Below are positions 15,585 to 24,585 of a stretch of 64,000 nucleotides of DNA, in pieces. The number at the start of each line of letters is the position of its first letter. Position 1 is the stretch's first letter. The position numbers and the translations under genes were made by a program. The notes under the pieces were generated by a model. The model did no database searches and was not told the origin of the DNA. It saw only the letters and a program-made list of their open reading frames with translations. Origin of the DNA: Streptomyces sp. SAI-127 (lineage in GTDB: Bacteria > Actinomycetota > Actinomycetes > Streptomycetales > Streptomycetaceae); the NCBI RefSeq assembly GCF_029894425.1, contig NZ_JARXYJ010000001.1, positions 4,092,001 through 4,156,000 on the forward strand, given 5' to 3'.

Positions 15585-16226
15585 ATGACGGCGACGATGA
15601 CGACAGCGGAGACGGCAACAGAAGGGGCGGACGGCACCGGCACCGACAGCACCACCCGCCTGTTCGGACCGCGCGGCCGCCACCGCAAGCCCCGCCCCCG
15701 CAAGGCCCTGCTCGCGGCGGGCGGCCTCGCCCTCGCGGCCGGCGCCCTGAGCCTCGTACGGATGACCCCTGACGCCGGAGTGGGCGGCTTCGGCGCGACG
15801 GAGGCGGACCCTCAGGCCGCCCCGGGCGCGGACACGGACATCGACACCGGCACGGACCGAGCCACGAACGCCGCCGCGACCGTGGGCCCCGCCCCGCAGG
15901 CGAGCCCGTCGTCGACCACGGCGATGGGCGGGATCTCCGCGACGCCCACACCGGGCGTCCGGCAGGCCCCGACGGGATCCGCGACCGCCGTACCACTGCC
16001 CCTCGCGGCGGCCCCCACGACGATCCCGGAGGCGCCGAACACCCCGGCACCGACCCCCACGGCGTCGACCACGCCCCACTCACCGCCGACGACCACGGCC
16101 CCGCGACCGGCCCGGACCACTCCCCCACCGGCACCGGCACCCACGCCGCAGCCCACTCGCACGACCCAGCCCGCGCCCGGCCTGTGCGTACCGATCATCG
16201 GCCTGTGCGTGCGGCAGCGCGGCTAG
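15585..16226 (+). CDS. Membrane-anchored Pro/Thr-rich protein of unknown function
   Basis: 213 residues. A basic cytoplasmic N-terminus (GRHRKPRPRK near 30-40) precedes one hydrophobic helix at about 41-60. The long extracytoplasmic tail is rich in Pro, Thr and Ala, and ends in a cysteine-flanked motif GLCVPIIGLCVRQRG. The tail is low-complexity and probably extended, spanning the cell wall. A strong GGGAGGAAGC ribosome site precedes the ATG. Its stop TAG overlaps the TAG of the convergent adenylate cyclase gene within a single CTAG. No family is recognised. Confidence 0.78.
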   Translation: MTATMTTAETATEGADGTGTDSTTRLFGPRGRHRKPRPRKALLAAGGLALAAGALSLVRMTPDAGVGGFGATEADPQAAPGADTDIDTGTDRATNAAATVGPAPQASPSSTTAMGGISATPTPGVRQAPTGSATAVPLPLAAAPTTIPEAPNTPAPTPTASTTPHSPPTTTAPRPARTTPPPAPAPTPQPTRTTQPAPGLCVPIIGLCVRQRG

Positions 16227-17317
16227 GAGGGAGCCACGTCCCTGCGGGTCAGCAGCCAGGGCTCGACGACGCCGAGTCCTCGCACCGGCCGCTGCCACAT
16301 CGGCTGGAGCGCGAAACGGTACGTCGGCGGCTCCTCGCCCTCCTTCTCGGCGGTGGCCGCGGCCTCGGCCGCCTCGGCCTCGGAGGCGGGCGCCTCGCCG
16401 GTGCGGATCAGCTCCTCCGCGAAGGCGCTGTCGACGAGAACGGCGTCGCGGGGAGCTATCGAGGTCAGCCGGGAGGCGAGGTTCACCGTCGTACCGAAGA
16501 CATCACCCATACGGGTGGTCACCGTGCCGAAGGCGATGCCGACGCGCAGCTCGGGCATGGTCTCGTCGTTGGCCATGGTCTCGATCAGCCGCAGGGCGAT
16601 CTCGGCGGCCACCGCCGCGTCGTCGGCCGCGTACAGCACCTCGTCACCGAGCGTCTTGATGAGCCGCCCGCCGCGCGCGGCGACGAGGTCGGCGGCGGTG
16701 GTCTCGAAGGCCTCGACGAGCTCGCCGAGCTCCTCCTCCTCCATCCGGCGGGTCAGCCGCGTGAACCCGACGAGGTCGGCGAAGCCGACGCACAGGCGCC
16801 GGTCGACCATCTCCTCGTCGTCGGCGGCCTGCACGACCCGCCCTGCCGATGCGGCGAGTTGGCGGCGCCAGACGTAGACGAGGAACTCCTCCAGCTCGGG
16901 CAGGAGCAGCTCGATGATCGGGTAGGTCACCTCGGTGCGGGTCATGCCGGGTTCCGGGGGCTCGGTCAGGCCCTCCAGGAAGGAGTCGATCTGCCACTCG
17001 GCGAGCCGGGCGGTGGTCTGCCCGGTGGACCGTGCCACCTGTACGGCCATGGCCTCGCTCAGCAGCCCCGCCTCGACGAGACCGGCGAGCCGGCGCAGTG
17101 CGAGGACGTCCGCCTCGGTGAACGCCTTGGCCTGGCCGACGTCGGCGAAGCCCATCGCCCGCCAGAAGCGGGTGGCCAGCTCCATGGAGACACCGGCGGT
17201 GCGGGCCGCCTGAAAAGGGGTGTAACGCCGCTCTGCGCCGAGGATGAGCTGCTCGAGACGCACGGCGAGCGGGTGCGGGGTCGCGTCCGCGCCGGAGCCC
17301 GTGTCGTCTGCGGTCAC
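16223..17317 (-). CDS. cya: Class III adenylate cyclase
   Basis: A 364-residue cyclase that makes cAMP from ATP. The N-terminal half (about 20-160) resembles a MerR/helical regulatory segment found in Streptomyces cyclases. The class III catalytic domain spans about 170-330, with metal-binding aspartates in GFADLVGFTRL (near 178) and LGDEVLY (near 225), and GTTVNLASRL near 285. There are no membrane helices, so the enzyme is cytosolic. The GTG at 17315-17317 follows GGAAGGG. In Streptomyces a cyclase of this type controls germination and aerial growth through cAMP-Crp. It lies downstream of birA's end, in the same direction but 150 bp away. Confidence 0.92.
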   Translation of the reverse strand: MTADDTGSGADATPHPLAVRLEQLILGAERRYTPFQAARTAGVSMELATRFWRAMGFADVGQAKAFTEADVLALRRLAGLVEAGLLSEAMAVQVARSTGQTTARLAEWQIDSFLEGLTEPPEPGMTRTEVTYPIIELLLPELEEFLVYVWRRQLAASAGRVVQAADDEEMVDRRLCVGFADLVGFTRLTRRMEEEELGELVEAFETTAADLVAARGGRLIKTLGDEVLYAADDAAVAAEIALRLIETMANDETMPELRVGIAFGTVTTRMGDVFGTTVNLASRLTSIAPRDAVLVDSAFAEELIRTGEAPASEAEAAEAAATAEKEGEEPPTYRFALQPMWQRPVRGLGVVEPWLLTRRDVAPS

Positions 17318-17468
17318 GCCTGCTGCCCTTCCGATCTGTCACGGTCAGGTATCGACCGGCCTCAACTGTACGGCAGGTGTGCGCCAGCTCACGTCCTCAC
17401 TCCGTCAGGTGGAGCGGGGAGATCGTGGGTGGCTGATGTCTTCGGTCGTCTGCAGGGGGTGTCGATGC

Positions 17469-18332
17469 CTACGCCGGTCGCAGGTGCACGATGTCTCCCG
17501 CGCCCACCGGCTCCTGTACCCCTTCCTCCGTCGCGATCACCAAACGGCCGTCGCCGTCCACCGCGACCGCCTCGCCGACCAGTGAGCGGTCGCCCGGCAG
17601 CTCCGCCCGTACCGTTCTTCCCAGCGTCGCGCACCCTGCCGCGTACGTCTCCTGGAGTCCGCTCACCGTCGGATCGCCCGCCGCCGTGCGCCACCGCTCG
17701 TACCACTCCTCCAGGGAGCGCAGGACGGCCCGCAGCAGTGGGTCCCGGTCCGTGCTCACCGCTCCGGCCAGCACCAGCGAACCCGCGGTCGGGACCGGCA
17801 GCTCGTCCTCCCGGAGGGTGACGTTGATGCCCACGCCCACGACGACGCCGTCCTCGCCCGCCCGCTCCGCGAGGATTCCGCCGGCCTTGCGTTCCTCGCC
17901 GCCCACGGTCACCAGCAGGTCGTTGGGCCACTTCAAGGCCGTGTCGACACCGGCGGCCCGGGACAGGCCCGTCGCCACCGCCACCCCCGTCAGCAGCGGC
18001 AGCCAGCCCCAGCGGGCCACCGGCACCTCACCGGGCGTCAGCAGAACGGAGAAGAACAAGCCCGATCGCGGCGGCGCGGTCCACCGGCGGTCCAGGCGGC
18101 CCCGTCCCGCGGTCTGCTCCTCGGCGACGAGGACCGCACCCTCGGCCGCCTTGCCCGCGCCGGCACGGGCGACCAGGTCGGAGTTGGTGGAGCCGGTGCC
18201 GGCCACCACCTCGATCCCGGACCACAGCCCGCCCTCCCGCACCAGCCCGCGGCGCAGCGCGGCCGCGTTGAGGGGCGGCCGGTCGAGGTCCGACCAACGG
18301 CTGTCGTCTCCTGAAGCATCTCGCGGCGTCAT
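17469..18332 (-). CDS. birA: Biotin-[acetyl-CoA carboxylase] ligase
   Basis: A 287-residue ligase that attaches biotin to the carrier domain of acyl-CoA carboxylases. The biotinyl-AMP loop reads QTAGRGRLDRRW (the GRGR..R motif) near 90-100. KWPNDLL and KAGGIL near 150-175 are the usual substrate motifs, and a small C-terminal SH3-like domain ends GAGDIVHLRPA. There is no N-terminal helix-turn-helix, so it is a mono-functional group I ligase and not a repressor. It is divergent from pccB (112 bp between starts) and 3.6 kb from accA2, whose Lys555 is the likely target. Confidence 0.95.
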   Translation of the reverse strand: MTPRDASGDDSRWSDLDRPPLNAAALRRGLVREGGLWSGIEVVAGTGSTNSDLVARAGAGKAAEGAVLVAEEQTAGRGRLDRRWTAPPRSGLFFSVLLTPGEVPVARWGWLPLLTGVAVATGLSRAAGVDTALKWPNDLLVTVGGEERKAGGILAERAGEDGVVVGVGINVTLREDELPVPTAGSLVLAGAVSTDRDPLLRAVLRSLEEWYERWRTAAGDPTVSGLQETYAAGCATLGRTVRAELPGDRSLVGEAVAVDGDGRLVIATEEGVQEPVGAGDIVHLRPA

Positions 18333-18443
18333 GCAAGCCACCCTAGGTGTGTGAAACGCCGCACTGCTGATTCCCAGGGCCACCACTACTCTACGGATGA
18401 GTAACCGTCCCCCCTTTTGAGCAGGCAGGGAGCCGCGATCCCG

Positions 18444-20036
18444 ATGTCCGAGCCGGAAGCGACCGACATTCACACCACCGCGGGCAAGCTCGCGGATCTC
18501 CAGCGTCGTATTGACGAGGCGACGCACGCCGGCTCCGCACGCGCCGTCGAGAAGCAGCACGCCAAAGGCAAGCTGACGGCCCGTGAGCGCATCGAGCTCC
18601 TCCTCGACGAGGGTTCCTTCGTCGAGTTGGACGAGTTCGCCCGGCACCGCTCCACCAACTTCGGCCTGGAGAACAACCGTCCCTACGGCGACGGTGTCGT
18701 CACCGGCTACGGCACGGTCGACGGCCGCCCCGTCGCCGTGTTCTCCCAGGACTTCACCGTCTTCGGCGGCGCGCTGGGCGAGGTCTACGGCCAGAAGATC
18801 GTCAAGGTGATGGACTTCGCGCTGAAGACCGGCTGTCCGGTCATCGGCATCAACGACTCCGGTGGCGCCCGGATCCAGGAGGGAGTGGCCTCCCTCGGCG
18901 CCTACGGCGAGATCTTCCGCCGCAACACCCACGCGAGCGGTGTCATCCCGCAGATCAGCCTGGTCGTCGGTCCCTGCGCCGGCGGGGCCGTGTACTCCCC
19001 GGCGATCACCGACTTCACGGTCATGGTCGACCAGACCTCGCACATGTTCATCACCGGCCCCGACGTCATCAAGACGGTCACCGGTGAGGACGTCGGCTTC
19101 GAGGAGCTGGGCGGCGCCCGCACCCACAACGCGGTGTCCGGCGTGGCCCATCACATGGCCGGGGACGAGAAGGACGCCATCGAGTACGTCAAGCAGCTGC
19201 TGTCGTACCTGCCGTCCAACAACCTCTCCGAGCCGCCGGTCTACCCGGAGGAGGCGGACCTCGCGATCACCGACGAGGACCGCGAGCTGGACACGCTCGT
19301 CCCGGACAGCGCGAACCAGCCGTACGACATGCACACGGTGATCGAACACATCCTGGACGACGCCGAGTTCTTCGAGACGCAGCCGCTGTACGCGCCGAAC
19401 ATCCTCACCGGCTACGGCCGGGTCGAGGGCCACCCGGTCGGCATCGTGGCCAACCAGCCGATGCAGTTCGCCGGCTGCCTCGACATCACCGCGTCCGAGA
19501 AGGCGGCGCGCTTCGTCCGCACCTGCGACGCCTTCAACATCCCGGTGATCACCTTCGTCGACGTGCCGGGCTTCCTCCCCGGCGTCGACCAGGAGCACGA
19601 CGGCATCATCCGCCGCGGCGCCAAGCTGATCTACGCCTACGCCGAGGCCACGGTTCCCCTGATCACGGTGATCACCCGCAAGGCCTTCGGCGGCGCGTAC
19701 GACGTCATGGGCTCCAAGCACCTCGGCGCGGACCTCAACCTCGCCTGGCCGACCGCCCAGATCGCCGTGATGGGCGCCCAGGGCGCGGTCAACATCCTGC
19801 ACCGCCGCACGATCGCGGAGGCGGAGGCGGCCGGAGAGCTGGAGGCGACCCGCGCCCGCCTGATCCAGGAGTACGAGGACGCCCTCCTCAACCCCTACAT
19901 CGCGGCCGAGCGCGGCTACATCGACTCCGTGATCATGCCGTCGGACACCCGCCGCCATGTGGTCCGGGGACTGCGCCAGCTGCGCACCAAGCGCGAGTCC
20001 CTGCCCCCCAAGAAGCACGGCAACATCCCCCTCTAG
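18444..20036 (+). CDS. pccB: Propionyl-CoA carboxylase beta (carboxyltransferase) subunit
   Basis: A 530-residue carboxyltransferase that moves CO2 from carboxybiotin to propionyl-CoA, giving methylmalonyl-CoA for polyketide and odd-chain metabolism. The acyl-CoA oxyanion segments GGARIQEG and [11 protein letters not shown] and the biotin-site segment [10 protein letters not shown] are intact. The Asp in GGAYD (Asp420 here) corresponds to Asp422 of S. coelicolor PccB. That residue is known to favour propionyl-CoA; acetyl-CoA-preferring relatives carry a hydrophobic residue there. The ATG at 18444 gives exactly the family length and has GGGAG 11 nt upstream. A TTG at 18417 lacks a ribosome site. 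It is followed by pccE. Confidence 0.95.
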   Translation: MSEPEATDIHTTAGKLADLQRRIDEATHAGSARAVEKQHAKGKLTARERIELLLDEGSFVELDEFARHRSTNFGLENNRPYGDGVVTGYGTVDGRPVAVFSQDFTVFGGALGEVYGQKIVKVMDFALKTGCPVIGINDSGGARIQEGVASLGAYGEIFRRNTHASGVIPQISLVVGPCAGGAVYSPAITDFTVMVDQTSHMFITGPDVIKTVTGEDVGFEELGGARTHNAVSGVAHHMAGDEKDAIEYVKQLLSYLPSNNLSEPPVYPEEADLAITDEDRELDTLVPDSANQPYDMHTVIEHILDDAEFFETQPLYAPNILTGYGRVEGHPVGIVANQPMQFAGCLDITASEKAARFVRTCDAFNIPVITFVDVPGFLPGVDQEHDGIIRRGAKLIYAYAEATVPLITVITRKAFGGAYDVMGSKHLGADLNLAWPTAQIAVMGAQGAVNILHRRTIAEAEAAGELEATRARLIQEYEDALLNPYIAAERGYIDSVIMPSDTRRHVVRGLRQLRTKRESLPPKKHGNIPL

Positions 20037-20053
20037 CCCTGCCGGGAGCCGTC

Positions 20054-20263
20054 ATGAACATCAAGGTCGTACGGGGTAACCCCACCCCGGAGGAGCTCGC
20101 CGCCGCCCTGGCGGTGGTCCGGGCACGCGCCGCGGCGGCGGCGACAACGCCGTCCGGCGCCGAGGAGCAAAGCGCCGCGTGGTCCGACCCGTCACGGATC
20201 GCGGGCCATCACCTGCCCCAGCCAGGGCCCACCTCATGGGCGCGCACCTACTGGCCGGGGTAG
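20054..20263 (+). CDS. pccE: Acyl-CoA carboxylase epsilon subunit
   Basis: A 69-residue protein beginning with KVVRGNPTPEELAAALAVVRARAAAA. This is the typical epsilon-subunit signature: a short strand, then a helix that docks on the beta subunit. It ends SWARTYWPG, close to the usual W......P ending. Epsilon subunits activate actinobacterial carboxyltransferase-biotin carboxylase complexes. It starts 17 nt after the pccB stop with a GGGAGCC ribosome site, so the two are co-transcribed and co-assembled. Confidence 0.93.
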   Translation: MNIKVVRGNPTPEELAAALAVVRARAAAAATTPSGAEEQSAAWSDPSRIAGHHLPQPGPTSWARTYWPG

Positions 20264-20287
20264 GGCCCCGGACCGTTTCGGAGAAGT

Positions 20288-20303
20288 TGAGTACGCGTAC
20301 TCA
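20288..20303. promoter_or_regulatory. Perfect 16-bp palindrome TGAGTACGCGTACTCA
   Basis: The sequence is self-complementary over all 16 positions. It ends 35 bp upstream of the ATG of a 42-residue membrane protein gene and 24 bp after the pccE stop. The position suits a promoter-proximal operator for a dimeric regulator. It differs from the CTACGCGCGTAG palindromes in arms and length. Confidence 0.55.
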
Positions 20304-20338
20304 GGCGCCCTCCGCGAAATCGCCGCACGCTGGAAACC

Positions 20339-20467
20339 ATGCTGTGGTCCGATCCCGAGAACGAACCGCCGAAGGAACTGCGCGACACGCAGGAGATGCT
20401 TCGGCGTCTGAGCATCTTCCTGGCGATGGCCATGGTGCTCGCGATGATTGTGATCGGACTACGCTGA
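20339..20467 (+). CDS. Small single-pass membrane protein, 42 aa
   Basis: The frame from ATG 20339 reads [20 protein letters not shown], then [22 protein letters not shown], then stop. An acidic, helical cytoplasmic head precedes a basic LRR and one transmembrane helix at about 24-41. GGAAACC lies just upstream of the ATG and a perfect palindrome lies farther upstream. It ends 4 nt before maf, so the two are likely co-transcribed. Function is unknown; such micro-proteins often modulate a membrane partner. Although short, the clean start, helix and tight spacing support it. Confidence 0.7.
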   Translation: MLWSDPENEPPKELRDTQEMLRRLSIFLAMAMVLAMIVIGLR

Positions 20468-20471
20468 CCGC

Positions 20472-21092
20472 ATGACCGACCAGCCGCGCCGCCGACTCGT
20501 CCTGGCCTCCCAGTCGCCCGCCCGCCTGAACCTGCTGCGGCAGGCGGGCCTCACCCCCGAGGTACTCGTGAGCGGGGTCGACGAGGACGCCGTCACCGCC
20601 CCCACCCCCGCCGATCTCGCACTCGCCCTCGCCGAGGCGAAGGCCTCCGTCGTGGCCGCGAAGCCCGAGGTCAAGGGTGCGCTGGTGATCGGCTGCGACT
20701 CGGTGCTCGACCTGGACGGCGAGGCACTGGGCAAGCCGGCCGACGCCGAGGAGGCGACGGCCCGCTGGAAGTCCATGCGCGGGCGCGCGGGCACCCTGCA
20801 GACCGGCCACTGCGTCTACGACACGACGAGCGGCCGGTATGTCTCCGGCGTCGCCTCGACCGTCGTCCGCTTCGGCGAGCCGACCGACGACGAGATCGCC
20901 GCCTACGTCGCCTCCGGCGAACCCCTCTATGTCGCGGGGGCGTTCACCCTGGACGGCCGCTCGGCCCCGTTCATCGAGGGCATCGACGGCGACCACGGCA
21001 ATGTGATCGGCCTCAGCCTGCCGCTGCTGCGCCGGCTGCTGGCCGATCTCGGCGTCGGCATCACGGAGTTGTGGGCGCCGGCGGGGACGTGA
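20472..21092 (+). CDS. maf: Maf nucleotide pyrophosphatase
   Basis: A 206-residue Maf/HAM1-fold enzyme that hydrolyses nucleoside triphosphates (dTTP/UTP or modified nucleotides) to monophosphates and is linked to cell-division arrest. The N-terminal [18 protein letters not shown] motif binds the phosphates. The central [16 protein letters not shown] carries the catalytic Asp, and the C-terminal [29 protein letters not shown] is canonical. It starts 4 nt after the small membrane protein gene. Its last 32 bp overlap the 3' end of the convergent membrane-protein gene. Confidence 0.94.
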   Translation: MTDQPRRRLVLASQSPARLNLLRQAGLTPEVLVSGVDEDAVTAPTPADLALALAEAKASVVAAKPEVKGALVIGCDSVLDLDGEALGKPADAEEATARWKSMRGRAGTLQTGHCVYDTTSGRYVSGVASTVVRFGEPTDDEIAAYVASGEPLYVAGAFTLDGRSAPFIEGIDGDHGNVIGLSLPLLRRLLADLGVGITELWAPAGT

Positions 21093-21582
21093 GCGGCGGG
21101 CCGTCGGCCCCCTGAGGGCCCTCCGGCTCCTTGGCCCCCTCCGGGCCGCCCGGACCCCGCGCGTCCTGCGGCTCCGCCGCGACCGGCCCGCGCTGTCCGT
21201 CGTAGGTCACCAGCACGAGCACGATCAGCCCGAGCATCACGACCATGAAGAGGAACTGGGGCCGGCCGATCAGCGACCAGGCGACCGCGCCCAGCAGGCC
21301 GTGCACCACGGCCGCGCTGATCAGCAGGACCCGGCCGAGCCCGGCGGGCTGCCGGTCGCGCACCGCCACCAGCAGGGCGACCAGCGCGCACAGCGCGAAG
21401 TAGAGGCCGAAGACGACCCCGCCGATCTTCGACGACATCGACATCGCGTCCGGGTCCAGACCGGCCAGCGACATGTTCTGCGCGTCGACGAGATCGCCCA
21501 TGACCCAGTTCAGCATCGCCACGCCGAGAGCCTCGGCGAAGAGAACGACCGCCACGACCCACGCCACCGGCCTGCGGATCAC
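21061..21582 (-). CDS. Four-helix membrane protein of unknown function
   Basis: About 173 residues from the GTG at 21580-21582 (GTGGGGACCG ribosome site). Four hydrophobic segments run at about 8-28, 55-75, 85-103 and 107-128. A charged Gly/Pro/Glu-rich C-terminal tail ([20 protein letters not shown]) lies in the cytoplasm or wall. An in-frame GTG at 21618 has a poorer ribosome site. It is convergent with maf and shares 32 bp with it. No family is recognised with confidence. Confidence 0.72.
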   Translation of the reverse strand: MIRRPVAWVVAVVLFAEALGVAMLNWVMGDLVDAQNMSLAGLDPDAMSMSSKIGGVVFGLYFALCALVALLVAVRDRQPAGLGRVLLISAAVVHGLLGAVAWSLIGRPQFLFMVVMLGLIVLVLVTYDGQRGPVAAEPQDARGPGGPEGAKEPEGPQGADGPPLTSPPAPTTP

Positions 21583-21946
21583 CGGTCCCCACCCACTTTC
21601 GAGCCATGCTCCGGACACCCGACGTACGTTCAATACAGCGCGAACGCTACTAACGGGTAAACCCCGGGACAAGGGTTCGGCCGCAAGCAAAGATTCATTG
21701 GGCCATTCGTAGGGACTCCACAAAGAAACGGAGTGGTCCGCAGCACGCTCTCACAGAGACCTTGGCCACAGAGGAGGGCTAGGGTTTCCGGGAGGAGTCC
21801 TGCGTAACGAGGTGCGACAAGGGATTTCGCGGGTCGGGCCAACCCCGCATCACGCTCCGTGTGGGGAAGCTCACCACAGGGGATGGGTCGAAGAGGCGTG
21901 TCGGCAGTCCCTAAACTCGGCTTGTTTCAAGGAGGGAGCCTCAATC
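21583..21946. other. Divergent control region upstream of accA2
   Basis: 364 bp with no credible gene. It must hold promoters for the membrane protein gene on the left and accA2 on the right. A weak inverted repeat, GGACTCCACAAAGAAACGGAGTGG near 21713-21735 read in two arms (ACTCC and GGAGT), is the only structure noticed. Confidence 0.45.
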
Positions 21947-23719
21947 GTGCGCAAGGTGCTCATCGCCAACCGTGGCGAAATCGCTGTCCGCGTTGCCCGG
22001 GCCTGCCGGGATGCCGGTATCGCGAGCGTGGCCGTGTACGCCGACCCGGACCGGGACGCTCTGCATGTCCGCGCCGCGGATGAGGCGTTCGCCCTGGGCG
22101 GTGACACTCCGGCCACCAGCTATCTGGACATCGGCAAGGTCCTGGGCGCCGCGCGCGAGTCGGGCGCGGACGCCATCCATCCCGGTTACGGCTTCCTCTC
22201 CGAGAACGCCGAGTTCGCGCAGGCGGTCCTGGACGCGGGCCTGATCTGGATCGGCCCGCCCCCGCAGGCCATCCGCGACCTCGGTGACAAGGTCGCCGCC
22301 CGGCACATCGCCCAGCGGGCCGGCGCCCCGCTGGTGGCCGGCACCCCGGACCCGGTCTCCGGTGCCGAGGAGGTCGTCGCCTTCGCCCGGGAGCACGGCC
22401 TGCCGATCGCCATCAAGGCCGCCTTCGGCGGCGGCGGTCGCGGCCTGAAGGTCGCCCGCACCCTGGAAGAGGTCCCCGAGCTGTACGACTCCGCGGTGCG
22501 TGAGGCGGTGGCGGCGTTCGGCCGCGGCGAGTGCTTCGTCGAGCGCTACCTCGACAAGCCGCGCCACGTGGAGACCCAGTGCCTGGCCGACACCCACGGC
22601 AACGTGGTCGTCGTCTCCACCCGTGACTGCTCGCTGCAGCGCCGCCACCAGAAGCTGGTCGAGGAGGCCCCCGCGCCGTTCCTGTCCGACGCCCAGGTCG
22701 CCGAGCTGTACTCGTCCTCCAAGGCGATCCTGAAGGAGGCCGGCTACGTCGGCGCCGGCACGGTGGAGTTCCTGGTCGGCATGGACGGCACGATCTCCTT
22801 CCTCGAGGTCAACACCCGCCTCCAGGTGGAGCACCCGGTCACCGAGGAGGTCGCCGGCATCGACCTGGTGCGCGAGATGTTCCGCATCGCCGACGGCGAG
22901 GAGCTCGGCTACGGCGACCCCGAACTGCGCGGCCACTCCTTGGAGTTCCGCATCAACGGCGAGGACCCGGGCCGGGGCTTTCTGCCCGCGCCCGGCACCG
23001 TCACCCGCTTCGAGGCCCCCTCCGGCCCGGGCGTGCGCCTGGACGCCGGTGTCGAGTCCGGCAGCGTCATCGGCCCCGCCTGGGACTCCCTGCTGGCCAA
23101 GCTGATCGTCACCGGCGCCACCCGCGCCCAGGCCCTCCAGCGCGCCGCCCGCGCCCTGGCCGAGTTCCAGGTCGAGGGCATGGCCACCGCCATCCCCTTC
23201 CACCGCAAGGTGGTCACCGACCCCGCCTTCGCCCCGGAGCTGACCGGCTCCGGTGACCCGTTCACGGTCCACACCCGCTGGATCGAGACCGAGTTCGTCA
23301 ACGACATCAAGCCCTTCGCCGCCCCCACCGAAACCGAGGCCGACGAGGACACCGACCGCGAGACGATCGTCGTCGAGGTCGGCGGCAAGCGCCTGGAGGT
23401 CTCCCTGCCGGTCTCCCTGGGCATGTCGCTGGCCCGCACCGGCCTCGCCGCCGGGGCCAAGCCCAAGCGCCGCGCGGCCAAGAAGTCCGGCCCCGCGGCC
23501 TCGGGTGACACCCTCGCCTCCCCGATGCAGGGCACCATCGTCAAGATCGCCGTCGAGGAGGGCCAGGAGGTCAAGGAGGGCGACCTCGTCGTCGTCCTGG
23601 AAGCCATGAAGATGGAACAGCCCCTCAACGCGCACAAGGCCGGCACCGTCAAGGGCCTGTCCGCGGAGGTCGGCGCCTCGATCACCTCCGGCGCCGCGAT
23701 CTGCGAGATCAAGGACTGA
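21947..23719 (+). CDS. accA2: Acyl-CoA carboxylase alpha subunit (biotin carboxylase plus biotin carrier)
   Basis: 590 residues, the usual length of Streptomyces AccA. The biotin carboxylase domain starts [20 protein letters not shown] and contains the ATP-grasp glycine loop [11 protein letters not shown] near 165 and [14 protein letters not shown] near 285. A linker of about 80 residues leads to the carrier domain with EAMKMEQ. Lys555 in it is the biotinylation site for BirA. It makes carboxybiotin for PccB and other beta subunits, feeding malonyl- and methylmalonyl-CoA to fatty acid and polyketide synthesis. The GTG at 21947 follows a strong AAGGAGGG site. It forms its own transcript, ending at the hairpin at 23738. 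Confidence 0.96.
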   Translation: MRKVLIANRGEIAVRVARACRDAGIASVAVYADPDRDALHVRAADEAFALGGDTPATSYLDIGKVLGAARESGADAIHPGYGFLSENAEFAQAVLDAGLIWIGPPPQAIRDLGDKVAARHIAQRAGAPLVAGTPDPVSGAEEVVAFAREHGLPIAIKAAFGGGGRGLKVARTLEEVPELYDSAVREAVAAFGRGECFVERYLDKPRHVETQCLADTHGNVVVVSTRDCSLQRRHQKLVEEAPAPFLSDAQVAELYSSSKAILKEAGYVGAGTVEFLVGMDGTISFLEVNTRLQVEHPVTEEVAGIDLVREMFRIADGEELGYGDPELRGHSLEFRINGEDPGRGFLPAPGTVTRFEAPSGPGVRLDAGVESGSVIGPAWDSLLAKLIVTGATRAQALQRAARALAEFQVEGMATAIPFHRKVVTDPAFAPELTGSGDPFTVHTRWIETEFVNDIKPFAAPTETEADEDTDRETIVVEVGGKRLEVSLPVSLGMSLARTGLAAGAKPKRRAAKKSGPAASGDTLASPMQGTIVKIAVEEGQEVKEGDLVVVLEAMKMEQPLNAHKAGTVKGLSAEVGASITSGAAICEIKD

Positions 23720-23737
23720 GCAGTCGTACGACATCTC

Positions 23738-23780
23738 GAGGCGCCCGGCGGACTGGAGCAGTCAGTCCGCCGGGCGTCTC
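23738..23780. terminator. Strong hairpin downstream of accA2
   Basis: GAGGCGCCCGGCGGACTG pairs with CAGTCCGCCGGGCGTCTC, an 18-bp arm with one mismatch, followed by GTTTCCCC. It lies between convergent genes and probably acts on both. Confidence 0.85.
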
Positions 23781-23806
23781 GTTTCCCCGTCCCCCGTGCC
23801 GGTGGT

Positions 23807-24505
23807 TTACGGGATGCGCGCCCAGCCGGTGCCGTGGCGGACCAGGGCGAGGCCGACGTAGGCGAAGGCGACGGCCGCCATGACGAAGGACAGCGCGGTC
23901 AGGGCCGCGATGCCGATGACGTATCCGGCCACGTTGAGCGGCATGGACAGGATCAGCAGCCAGGCGGCCCAGGCCGGGATCGCGCGGCCTCGCAGCAGGG
24001 CGACACCGAGCAGGATCGCGCCGACGACGTGCGCGGCGACGAAGTAGAGGATCGGGCCGTTCACGACGGCGAGTTCGTTGACGCCGTCCGCGATCCGGAC
24101 CAGGGAGTCCTGGCTCACGCCCTTCTCGAAGCCCCCGAGCGCCACGATGTCGAGGTTCGGCGTGGCGTTGACCGCGATCAGCCCGGTGCCGAAGAGGACC
24201 GAGCCCCACAGGCCCAGCCGGGCGGAGCGGGCCACGGCGAGCAGGGCCACGGCGACCAGCCCCGGCAGGAACAGCACGGTGCCCACCGTCCACAGCCACA
24301 CGGACAGTTCGGTGGCCCCTTGGCTCCCGGCGATCTCCCGGGCGATCTCCTTGCTGGAGGCGTCCGTGTCGTACGGCGCCACGAGGCCCGCCGCCGCGAA
24401 CAGCAGGGGCCCGAGGGTGGCCGCGATCGCGGCGAGCAGGCGGGCGGTGCCGGGTGTGGCCCCTTCCGCGGCGGCGGTGGGCGTGCGTGACGGCGTGGTG
24501 GTCAT
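23807..24505 (-). CDS. Six-helix membrane protein (DUF4386-like)
   Basis: 232 residues with about six transmembrane segments (near 22-42, 70-92, 97-115, 145-165, 170-190 and 198-222). Residue composition resembles DUF4386-like integral membrane proteins, which have no known biochemical role. An extracytoplasmic loop near 43-68 carries several charged residues. GGGGGACTCTC precedes the ATG. It follows the LuxR regulator in the same direction with 80 bp between them, so that regulator may control it. Confidence 0.75.
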   Translation of the reverse strand: MTTTPSRTPTAAAEGATPGTARLLAAIAATLGPLLFAAAGLVAPYDTDASSKEIAREIAGSQGATELSVWLWTVGTVLFLPGLVAVALLAVARSARLGLWGSVLFGTGLIAVNATPNLDIVALGGFEKGVSQDSLVRIADGVNELAVVNGPILYFVAAHVVGAILLGVALLRGRAIPAWAAWLLILSMPLNVAGYVIGIAALTALSFVMAAVAFAYVGLALVRHGTGWARIP

Positions 24506-24585
24506 GAGAGTCCCCCTTGGCGGTCTGCCCCCGTGCGGAGCGCCCTAGGTCAGTGAAGCGAGAAGGGGTGGCCGATGACCATCCG

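Noticed and set aside
21583..21946. Possible riboswitch or tRNA in the accA2 leader
   Set aside because: No cloverleaf, no known aptamer core and only a weak inverted repeat were found.
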